From positions 46,594 to 54,569 of the forward strand of contig DEBD01000046.1 in the NCBI GenBank assembly GCA_002348385.1: a DNA stretch of 7,976 nucleotides. The letters are read 5' to 3'. The translations under genes and the position numbers were made by a program. The notes under the pieces were generated by a model. It saw nothing but the letters and a program-made list of their open reading frames with translations. It did not search any database and was not told where the DNA came from. Below are positions 1-6,609 of the stretch, in pieces; the first letter of the stretch is position 1; each line of letters opens with the position of its first letter. Source of the DNA: Gammaproteobacteria bacterium UBA2965 (lineage in GTDB: Bacteria > Pseudomonadota > Gammaproteobacteria > Pseudomonadales > Azotimanducaceae).

Positions 1-1455
1 ATCAAAGGGCAAACGCGCCCAGCGCGCGGTCATGAAGTCTGTGGTTTCCACCGCGCGCAACGCAATGACATCCGCATACCGGCGCGCGTCACCCACTACA
101 CCCACGGACTTCACCGGCAGCAGAACCGCAAAAGCCTGACTCACCTTGTCGTAGTAATCCCCACGACGCAGCTCGTCGAGAAAGATGGCGTCCGCTTCGC
201 GAAGCACATCGGCACGCTGGCGGGTCACCGGCCCGAGCACACGCACACCCAGACCAGGCCCGGGAAAGGGATGGCGGTACACAAGTTCCCTGGGCAGGCC
301 CATGTGCATGCCGATAGCCCGCACCTCATCCTTGAACAGCTCGCGCAACGGTTCCACAAGCTTAAGCTTCATCCGATCGGGCAATCCGCCCACGTTATGG
401 TGCGACTTGATGACGTGCGCCTTACCGAACTTGCTCGCCGCCGACTCAATGACGTCCGGATAGATGGTCCCCTGCGCCAACCATCGCACATCCGAGATGG
501 CATGCGCCTGCTCATCGAAGATGTCGATGAACGTATTTCCGATGATCTTGCGTTTCGCCTCGGGCTCATCCTCGCCGCCCAGCTTGTCGAGGAATTCCGC
601 TTGCGCATCCACGCTGACGAGATTCAGGTTCAACGCGTTGGAGGGCCCAAATGCGGCCTCTACTTCCGCCCGTTCGTTCTTGCGCAGTAGGCCGTTGTCG
701 ACGAACACGCAGGTGAGCTGCTCGCCGATCGCACGCGACAACAATGCGGCCACCACCGAGGAATCCACGCCGCCCGACAACCCCAGCACCACCTTGTCGG
801 TGCCCACAAGCTCGCGCACGCTGACGATAGCGTCTTCCACGATGTTCGCCGCAGTCCACAGGCCATCGCAGCCGCACACGCCCATGGCGAAGCGACGCAG
901 CATCTCTCCGCCGCCTTCAGTGTGGGTCACTTCAGGATGGAACTGTACGCCGAACAGAGACCGCCCAGCATCTTCCATGGCAGCCACGGGTGCCGATGCG
1001 GTGCTGGCACTTGCGCTGAATCCTTCCGGCAACTGCACCACCTTGTCGCCATGACTCATCCACACCGGCTGCTCGTGCCCGATATCACCCTGGATGATCT
1101 CGGATGCCTGCTCCAAACGAATGACCGCGTGCCCGAACTCGTGCACCGACGAGGATTCCACCTTGCCGCCCAGCTGTTCGGCCATGGCCTGCATGCCATA
1201 GCAGATGCCCAGCACCGGCACGCCCAGCTCGAAGACGCACGGCGGGATTCGAGGCGTATCGGCAAAGGTCACCGATTCCGGCCCGCCGGAGAGAATGACG
1301 CCGCGGGGATTGAAATCGCGGATAAAGGCATCGGGCACATCAAACGGGTGTATCTCGCAGTACACGCCAATCTCACGCACGCGCCGCGCAATCAGCTGCG
1401 TGTACTGAGCACCAAAGTCGATGATCAGCAGTCGCTGCTCGTGAATGTCGGTCAA
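1..1455 (-). CDS. guaA: GMP synthase (glutamine-hydrolysing), C-terminus cut by window edge
   Basis: Converts XMP to GMP with ATP and glutamine, the last step of de novo GMP synthesis in the cytoplasm. I translated all 485 visible codons and found no stop or frameshift. Residues about 8-185 are a class I glutamine amidotransferase domain with nucleophile Cys85 (GICYGMQAMAEQLGG) and triad partners His173 and Glu175 (FHPEVTHT). The ATP-pyrophosphatase domain has the PP-loop SGGVDSS at 227-233. The dimerisation domain carries the family signature RHPFPGPGLGVR at about 394-405. The last visible residues, WARLPFD, align near E. coli residue 490 of 525, so about 35-40 codons lie outside the window. 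The start is TTG at 1455-1453: the guaB TGA lies in the same frame 15 nt upstream and no ATG or GTG lies between. Only a weak GGG precedes it, so translation probably depends on coupling to guaB. Family assignment is very secure; the start is a strong inference. Confidence 0.97.
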   Translation of the reverse strand, partial: MTDIHEQRLLIIDFGAQYTQLIARRVREIGVYCEIHPFDVPDAFIRDFNPRGVILSGGPESVTFADTPRIPPCVFELGVPVLGICYGMQAMAEQLGGKVESSSVHEFGHAVIRLEQASEIIQGDIGHEQPVWMSHGDKVVQLPEGFSASASTASAPVAAMEDAGRSLFGVQFHPEVTHTEGGGEMLRRFAMGVCGCDGLWTAANIVEDAIVSVRELVGTDKVVLGLSGGVDSSVVAALLSRAIGEQLTCVFVDNGLLRKNERAEVEAAFGPSNALNLNLVSVDAQAEFLDKLGGEDEPEAKRKIIGNTFIDIFDEQAHAISDVRWLAQGTIYPDVIESAASKFGKAHVIKSHHNVGGLPDRMKLKLVEPLRELFKDEVRAIGMHMGLPRELVYRHPFPGPGLGVRVLGPVTRQRADVLREADAIFLDELRRGDYYDKVSQAFAVLLPVKSVGVVGDARRYADVIALRAVETTDFMTARWARLPFD

Positions 1456-1470
1456 CTGAGAATACCCGTG

Positions 1471-2940
1471 TCAGCTAATCGGATAGTTAGGCGGTTCCTT
1501 GGTGATGGCCACATCGTGTACGTGGCTCTCCACCATGCTGGCCGCACTCACGCGCACGAAGCGCGTTTCGGTACGCATCGCGGCAATGTTGTCGCATCCG
1601 GTGTAGCCCATGGAAGCTCTCAAGCCCCCCATGAGCTGATGCACGATGGGACCTGCGGGACCGCGGTAGGCCACCCGACCTTCCACGCCTTCGGGCACCA
1701 GCTTGCGGTGGTCTCCTTCGGCTTCCTGAAAGTAGCGGTCGCTGGACCCATGGTTTTCGCTCATGGCTCCCAGCGAACCCATTCCCCGATAGGACTTATA
1801 GGTGCGGCCCTGATACAGCTCCACCTCGCCAGGGGCTTCATCGGTGCCCGCCAGCAGGCTGCCGAGCATAACCACGCTGGCACCGGCGGCGATGGCCTTC
1901 GCGATGTCCCCGGAGTAGCGAACGCCGCCGTCGGCAATCACCGGCACACCTTCTTCTTCCGCCACGGACACCGCGTCTGCAACGGCCGTGACCTGGGGCA
2001 CGCCGATACCCGTGACCATTCGGGTCGTGCAGATGGACCCCGGGCCAATGCCTACCTTCACGGCATCCACCCCCGCACTCAAAAGCGCCTTGGCACCGTC
2101 CGCGGTGGCTACGTTGCCGCCCACCACATTGATGTCGGGATAGCGTTGCTTGATCCAGCTGATGCGGTCCAGCACGCGCTGTGAATGGCCATGAGCGGTG
2201 TCCACGACGAGCACGTCTGCGCCGGCTTCCACCAGCGCCGCCACTCGATCATCCGTTTCCGGGCTGGTGCCCACGCTGGCCCCGACGCGCAGCTGACCCT
2301 GGGCGTCTTTGCAAGCTCGCGGATACGCCTGTGCCTTGGTGATGTCCTTGACGGTAACCATGCCTTTGAGCTCGAAGTTACCGTTGGTAAGTAGCACCTT
2401 TTCGATCCGGTGCTCATGCAGCAGGTCGGTAATCTCATCGAAGCTGGCCGATTCGTTAGCCGTCACCAGCTGTTCCCGAGTGGTCATGACGTCGCGGATT
2501 CGGGCGTCCATGCGCTTTTCGAAACGCACGTCGCGGCTTGTGACGATGCCGATCAGGTTAGCCCCCTGCACCACCGGAACACCCGAGATCTTGTGCTCCA
2601 TGGTGAGCGTCACCAACTCCGCCACGGTCTGATCCGGTCCAATGGTGATGGGATCGCGGATCACCCCGCTCTCGTGCTTCTTAACCGCCCGTACTTCGCG
2701 CGCCTGGGATTCCACATCCATGTTCTTGTGCACAATGCCCACGCCGCCTTCCTGGGCGATGGCAATGGCAAGCCGCGACTCCGTCACCGTATCCATGGCC
2801 GCGGACATGATGGGAATATTCAGACCGATGTCGCGAGTGAGACGGGTCTCTAGAGAAACTTCGGAGGGCAGAGCTTGGGAGTAGGCAGGAAGCAGTAAAA
2901 CGTCGTCGAAGGTGAGCGCGTCGTTAGCGATACGCAGCAT
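1471..2940 (-). CDS. guaB: Inosine-5'-monophosphate dehydrogenase
   Basis: Oxidises IMP to XMP with NAD+, the committed step of guanine nucleotide synthesis; its product feeds GuaA, encoded next. The protein has 489 residues, against 488 in E. coli. It is a TIM barrel interrupted by a tandem CBS (Bateman) module at about residues 93-205. Visible active-site features are Asp247 in VVDTAHGHS, the catalytic loop GPGSICTTR with Cys304 as nucleophile, the phosphate-binding segment ADGGVRYSGD (336-345), and the flap dyad Arg402-Tyr403, the usual water-activating pair. The start ATG at 2940 is preceded by GGAG (2950-2947) with a 6-nt gap. A strong-looking promoter lies just upstream. The stop TGA (1473-1471) is 15 nt before guaA and in the same frame, so the two form one operon. 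CBS domains in this family usually sense purine nucleotides, so allosteric control is likely but not visible here. Confidence 0.98.
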   Translation of the reverse strand: MLRIANDALTFDDVLLLPAYSQALPSEVSLETRLTRDIGLNIPIMSAAMDTVTESRLAIAIAQEGGVGIVHKNMDVESQAREVRAVKKHESGVIRDPITIGPDQTVAELVTLTMEHKISGVPVVQGANLIGIVTSRDVRFEKRMDARIRDVMTTREQLVTANESASFDEITDLLHEHRIEKVLLTNGNFELKGMVTVKDITKAQAYPRACKDAQGQLRVGASVGTSPETDDRVAALVEAGADVLVVDTAHGHSQRVLDRISWIKQRYPDINVVGGNVATADGAKALLSAGVDAVKVGIGPGSICTTRMVTGIGVPQVTAVADAVSVAEEEGVPVIADGGVRYSGDIAKAIAAGASVVMLGSLLAGTDEAPGEVELYQGRTYKSYRGMGSLGAMSENHGSSDRYFQEAEGDHRKLVPEGVEGRVAYRGPAGPIVHQLMGGLRASMGYTGCDNIAAMRTETRFVRVSAASMVESHVHDVAITKEPPNYPIS

Positions 2941-2961
2941 TTAAGACTCCGCAAAACCGGC

Positions 2962-2990
2962 ATTCTATCGGCGAGCTCGGATCATGTAAA
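2962..2990 (-). promoter_or_regulatory. Sigma70-type promoter for guaBA
   Basis: On the minus strand TTTACA (2990-2985, 5 of 6 to the -35 consensus) and TAGAAT (2967-2962, 5 of 6 to the -10 consensus) are separated by exactly 17 nt. Transcription would start near 2954-2956, giving a leader of about 15 nt that contains the GGAG ribosome site at 2950-2947. The position, spacing and match make this the best promoter candidate in the window. No operator is clear enough to call. Start-site position is inferred. Confidence 0.75.
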
Positions 2991-2998
2991 CTTTGCCT

Positions 2999-4375
2999 AT
3001 GCTGGCGCCCCTGGACGACCACCCGGTTCTGAGCGTGAGCGACCTGTCGCGGCAGGCGCGCATCCTCATCGAAGAACGTTTCAATCTCGTTTGGGTAGAA
3101 GGCGAAGTGTCCAACTTTCGCCGGCCAGCCTCCGGCCACTGGTACTTCACCCTGAAAGACGATCGTGCGCAGCTTCGCTGTGCCATGTTCGCCAGTCGCA
3201 ATCGCGCTGTGCGCAAACCGCCAGCAGAGGGGGATCAGGTGGTCGTGCGCGGACGGGTGAGCCTTTACGAGCCGCGCGGAGACTTCCAGATCATCGCCGA
3301 CCAAATGGAACCTGCCGGGGAAGGCGCGCTGCGCGCTGCCTTCGAGGCGCTGAAGGCACGTCTGGACGCCGCAGGCCTGTTCGACCCGGAGCGCAAACGA
3401 ACCCTTCCACACGTTCCGCGCCGCCTGGCCATCGTCACCTCGCCGTCCGGCGCCGCTCTACAGGACGTGCTGCACGTTCTGCGGCGACGTTTCCCCGCGC
3501 TGCAGGTCACCCTGGTTCCAGCGCGGGTTCAAGGTGAAGGTGCCGAGCGGGATATCATCGAGGCGCTGCGCCGTGCCGTAGAGCAGCAACCCGACGTGGT
3601 GCTGTTGACCCGAGGCGGCGGCTCGCTGGAAGACTTATGGACCTTCAATCTCGAATCAGTCGCTCGAACCGTGGCCGACTCGCCGGTTCCCATCGTCGTC
3701 GCGGTGGGCCACCAGACAGACTTCACCATCGCCGAATTCGCGGCCGACCTGCGCGCGCCCACGCCTTCGGCGGCAGCAGAACTCATCACACCAAGCAGCG
3801 CCGAGCTTACCGACGTGCTGGCCCAGCTGAGATACCGCGTGCTGCGCGCCTTTGCGGGCACCCAGCAGCTGCACGCCGAGCGATTGCGCCGGCTGCGCGC
3901 CCAGCTATGGGATCCGCGCCAGCAGCTGGCCCACACAGTGCAACGCATCGACGAGCTCGACGAGCGGCTGCGCCTGGCGGCCCACAATCGCCTGCTACGT
4001 TCCGGGACCCATCTGGATGGGCTCACGCGGGCACTCAGGGCCCACCGACCGGAGCCGCGTATTGCTAAACATCGTGAATCCACCCACGCCTACGGCGCGC
4101 GCCTGGCCCGGGCAATGAGCGCAACGCTCGAGCGCAGCACCCAGAACTGGCAGGCAGTCGCGCGCACCCTGCAGGCAGTCAGCCCGCTGCACACCATCGG
4201 GCGCGGTTACAGCGTGCTCAGTCAGGGCACCGGCCAATGGGTTACCAGCATCGACCAGGCACAACCGGGCACCGCGTTGACCGCGCACCTGCACGACGGC
4301 GCTCTGGAGTTACAAGTGAACGACCGGTCGGAGGACAACCGCCTACCCAAACTGCCACCGCTGGAGAGCAATTGA
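2999..4375 (+). CDS. xseA: Exodeoxyribonuclease VII large subunit
   Basis: Large, catalytic subunit of exonuclease VII, which with several XseB subunits degrades single-stranded DNA from either end into oligonucleotides. The protein has 458 residues (E. coli 456). Residues about 10-105 are the OB-fold DNA-binding domain (VWVEGEVSNF, SGHWYFTLKDD). The catalytic domain follows, with VTSPSGAALQD (Asp156), TRGGGSLEDLW (Arg205), VGHQTDFTIAEF (His238, Asp241) and DLRAPTPSAAAEL (250-262), which match the residues known to be essential in E. coli. About 265-390 is rich in Leu, Arg and Gln, as expected for the long coiled coil that holds XseB. ATG at 2999 gives an N-terminus aligning with E. coli MLPSQSP; an in-frame TTG at 2993 is the only other upstream choice, closed by TAA at 2987. 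No Shine-Dalgarno is visible at a normal distance. xseB is not in the window. The gene diverges from guaB and its stop overlaps the next start. Confidence 0.97.
   Translation: MLAPLDDHPVLSVSDLSRQARILIEERFNLVWVEGEVSNFRRPASGHWYFTLKDDRAQLRCAMFASRNRAVRKPPAEGDQVVVRGRVSLYEPRGDFQIIADQMEPAGEGALRAAFEALKARLDAAGLFDPERKRTLPHVPRRLAIVTSPSGAALQDVLHVLRRRFPALQVTLVPARVQGEGAERDIIEALRRAVEQQPDVVLLTRGGGSLEDLWTFNLESVARTVADSPVPIVVAVGHQTDFTIAEFAADLRAPTPSAAAELITPSSAELTDVLAQLRYRVLRAFAGTQQLHAERLRRLRAQLWDPRQQLAHTVQRIDELDERLRLAAHNRLLRSGTHLDGLTRALRAHRPEPRIAKHRESTHAYGARLARAMSATLERSTQNWQAVARTLQAVSPLHTIGRGYSVLSQGTGQWVTSIDQAQPGTALTAHLHDGALELQVNDRSEDNRLPKLPPLESN
4363..4368 (+). promoter_or_regulatory. Ribosome binding site that sets the TTG start of the M23 gene
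   Basis: GGAGAG inside the last codons of xseA ends 3 nt before TTG at 4372 (the GGAG core ends 5 nt before). It supports TTG 4372 over the upstream in-frame start at 4237, which lies deep inside xseA and would add about 45 residues with no signal-peptide character. Confidence 0.6.
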
Positions 4376-5175
4376 ATACCGTCCTGCGTGCCCTGACGCT
4401 CCTGACGGGCGTGTGCGTATCCCATACAGCGTTTCCTGACACCGTGCCCGGCGGCCTGTACGTGGCGGAACTGCCAGCTCATGTGCAACGCGCCACCTAC
4501 GAGGGGCGTCCGGTGCTGCTGCTGGATGGCAAAGCAATCGTGGGCATCCCGCTGGCGGCAGCGCCCGGCAGCCACACGCTGCAGGTCGTCGACGCGGACG
4601 GTGCAGCACACGGGCTCGCGTTTACCGTGGTACCCAAGCAGTACCCGGAGCAACGCCTCACCATCGAGAATCCGCGCATGGTCAACCCGGACCCCAGGGA
4701 CCTGGAGCGCATCCGGAGCGAGTCCGCCCGCATGCGCGCCGGGTATCTGAGCTACGAACCGGCAGACGTCACCAGGCTGCGCCCGTTCGTAATGCCCCTG
4801 GAGGGCATCACCTCCAGCCCATTTGGCTACCGCCGAATTCTCAACGACCAGCCGCGCAACCCCCACAGCGGTCTGGACATCGCTGCGCCGGAAGGCACAC
4901 CGGTAGCGGCGCCCGCACCCGGCAAGGTATCGCTAACGGGGAATTTCTACTTCAATGGCAGGACCGTGTTTGTAGACCACGGACAGGGTCTGGTGACCAT
5001 GTATTGCCACTTGAGCAAGATCAACGCCTCAGAAGGACAAGATCTCCAGCGCGGCGAGGTGCTTGGGCTGGTGGGCGCCACGGGGCGGGCAACGGGCCCC
5101 CACCTGCATTGGTCCGTCAGCCTAAACGGCAATCGCGTCGATCCTGAGCAGGTGATCGCCCTGCTGGCGCAATAG
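4372..5175 (+). CDS. Secreted M23-family (LytM-type) zinc metallopeptidase, likely peptidoglycan hydrolase
   Basis: M23 enzymes cut peptide cross-links of peptidoglycan, or in degenerate form activate other hydrolases. With a TTG start the protein has 267 residues. Residues 1-20 (MNTVLRALTLLTGVCVSHTA) look like a signal peptide, so the enzyme should act in the periplasm. About 28-90 is a beta-rich domain, and 100-130 (ENPRMVNPDPRDLERIRSES) a linker seen in related M23 proteins. The catalytic domain spans about 138-262: His165 and Asp169 (HSGLD), His213 (MYCHLS), and His244 with His246 (HLHW). These are the zinc ligands and active-site histidine expected of an active enzyme. Cys15 is not in a proper lipobox (Val at -1), so a lipoprotein is unlikely. 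TTGA joins this start to the xseA stop, implying translational coupling. The family call is secure. The exact cleavage specificity and any gene name are unknown. Confidence 0.93.
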   Translation: MNTVLRALTLLTGVCVSHTAFPDTVPGGLYVAELPAHVQRATYEGRPVLLLDGKAIVGIPLAAAPGSHTLQVVDADGAAHGLAFTVVPKQYPEQRLTIENPRMVNPDPRDLERIRSESARMRAGYLSYEPADVTRLRPFVMPLEGITSSPFGYRRILNDQPRNPHSGLDIAAPEGTPVAAPAPGKVSLTGNFYFNGRTVFVDHGQGLVTMYCHLSKINASEGQDLQRGEVLGLVGATGRATGPHLHWSVSLNGNRVDPEQVIALLAQ

Positions 5176-5203
5176 AGCGCCCGAATCGGGGCGAATAGGC
5201 GCT
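5176..5203. terminator. Inverted repeats between convergent genes, possible weak terminator
   Basis: Two mutually exclusive stems fit this 26-bp gap and the first bases of the der stop. One pairs AGCGCC (5176-5181) with GGCGCT (5198-5203). The other pairs CGCCC (5178-5182) with GGGCG (5189-5193) around a 6-nt loop. Neither strand has a proper T-run after the stem; only TTT at 5208-5210 follows on the plus strand. Intrinsic termination is therefore possible but weakly supported. Confidence 0.25.
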
Positions 5204-6605
5204 AGCGTTTGGCTCTGCGCTTGCGGTGCGTGATCAACCGACGGCGCCGATTGAGCTGGCGTTGGGTGAGCGGATTTTTCTTGTGGGCATACGGATTCTC
5301 GCCGCTGCGCAGCTCGATGACGACGGGGTTGCCACTGAGCTTCAGCGCATCGCGAAACCCGTTCTCCAGGTAACGCACATAGCTGGCCGGCACTGAAGGC
5401 GTCTGGTTGCCGTGAATCACGATGCGCGGCGGATGGCTGCCGGCCTTGTGAGCATAGCGCAGCTTCACCGGACGACCCCGCACAGCCGGGGGTGGGTGGG
5501 CGGACACCAGCCGCTTCATCAGCCGCGTGAGCTGAGATGGGCTTACGTCAAACTCCCCGCCGCGATAAACGCGGTTTAGGGCGTCGAGCAGATGGCCGAC
5601 GCCCGTGCCATGCAGCGCAGAGATTTTTTGTGTGGCGATCCAGGGCGCGAAGGCCAGACGTCGATCTGCCGCGGCGCTGGTAGCCTGCTTTTGGGCGGCC
5701 GACAGGCCGTCCCACTTGTTGATCGCCACCAGCACCCCGCAGCCAGCTTCCGCCGCATAGCTGAGTATGTGCAGATCCTGATCAACCACCCCTTCCCGCG
5801 CGTCAAGCACCAGAATGACTACATGCGCATGCTCCATCGCCTGCAGGGCGTGTACCACGGAGAACTTCTCCGCAGCGCCTTCCACTTTCCCCTTGCGCCG
5901 AACCCCGGCCGTATCGATGAGCACATAGTCCGTTCCGCTTTCCGCGGTGAAAGGAATCTCGATGGCGTCCCGCGTGGTGCCTGGCGCGTCGAAGACGATC
6001 TGCCGCTCTTCGCCCAACAGGCGGTTGGCGAGCGTGGACTTGCCCACGTTAGGCCGACCAATGATGGCAACCCGAATGGCGTCGCCATCGATTGTGGGCT
6101 CAGCGGGTGGCGTTTGATCGAGAAACGGGGACATCAGTCCGATCAGCCCGGCAATGCCTTTTCCGTGTGCCGCGGATACCATGGCCAACTCGCCGAATCC
6201 CAGGCTGGAAAACTCCGCACCCGCCGTGTCCTCGCGGGCGCCGTCGATCTTGTTGACCACAACGATGACGGGCTTGTCCAGCCGACGCAGACGCAGAGCA
6301 ATTTCCTCATCGGCTGCACACAATCCCTCCCGTGCATCCACAAGAAACAGCACCGCATCGCATTCATCCAGCGCCAGTTCCGCCTGCTGTTCCAGGGCGC
6401 TCTGCAGATCCCCGCTGCCGCCGAACAACCCGCCAGTGTCCACTAGGTTGCAGGCACCTTCGTCCAATCGAACCAGGCCGTAGCGGCGGTCGCGAGTCAG
6501 GCCCGGCACATCGGCAACCAACGCGTCGCGTCGTCGCGTGAGTCGGTTGAATAGCGTGGACTTGCCTACGTTAGGCCTGCCCACGAGCGCAAAGGTGGGC
6601 ACCAC
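5202..6605 (-). CDS. der: Ribosome biogenesis GTPase Der (EngA), double GTPase
   Basis: Essential GTPase that assists late maturation of the 50S ribosomal subunit. The protein has 467 residues. G domain 1 shows GRPNVGKST (9-17), DTGG (56-59) and NKID (118-121). G domain 2 repeats them as GRPNVGKST (183-191), DTAG (231-234) and NKWD (296-299). A KH-like RNA-binding domain covers about 355-440 and ends in GENPYAHKKN, followed by a highly basic tail. The tandem GTPase plus KH order is unique to Der. The linker between the G domains (about 162-177) is short compared with the acidic linker of E. coli Der (490 residues). Two adjacent GTG codons are possible starts. The first (6605-6603) gives MVPTFALVGR, parallel to E. 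coli MVPVVALVGR, with AGG (6615-6613) 7 nt upstream. A longer frame back to 6674 would run into bamB and adds no conserved sequence. The gene begins 4 nt after the bamB stop and should share its transcript. Confidence 0.98.
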   Translation of the reverse strand: MVPTFALVGRPNVGKSTLFNRLTRRRDALVADVPGLTRDRRYGLVRLDEGACNLVDTGGLFGGSGDLQSALEQQAELALDECDAVLFLVDAREGLCAADEEIALRLRRLDKPVIVVVNKIDGAREDTAGAEFSSLGFGELAMVSAAHGKGIAGLIGLMSPFLDQTPPAEPTIDGDAIRVAIIGRPNVGKSTLANRLLGEERQIVFDAPGTTRDAIEIPFTAESGTDYVLIDTAGVRRKGKVEGAAEKFSVVHALQAMEHAHVVILVLDAREGVVDQDLHILSYAAEAGCGVLVAINKWDGLSAAQKQATSAAADRRLAFAPWIATQKISALHGTGVGHLLDALNRVYRGGEFDVSPSQLTRLMKRLVSAHPPPAVRGRPVKLRYAHKAGSHPPRIVIHGNQTPSVPASYVRYLENGFRDALKLSGNPVVIELRSGENPYAHKKNPLTQRQLNRRRRLITHRKRRAKR

Positions 6606-6609
6606 GGCA

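Noticed and set aside
922..2184. A 420-codon open frame on the plus strand antisense to guaA and guaB.
   Set aside because: It lies wholly opposite two well-conserved genes, spans their junction, is unusually His-rich as antisense GC-rich frames are, and resembles no family I know.
2985..2997. GGCAAAGTTTACA on the minus strand, reminiscent of a PurR operator at a purine operon.
   Set aside because: The half-sites are one base too close and the central CpG of the PurR box is missing, so the match is not good enough to call.
4372..4416. Cys15 of the M23 peptidase as a possible lipidation site.
   Set aside because: Residues before it are Thr-Gly-Val, and a lipobox needs Gly, Ala or Ser at -1; an ordinary signal peptide fits better.
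5592..6446. A 284-codon open frame antisense to der.
   Set aside because: It mirrors the codon pattern of der on the opposite strand and has no recognisable domain or ribosome site.
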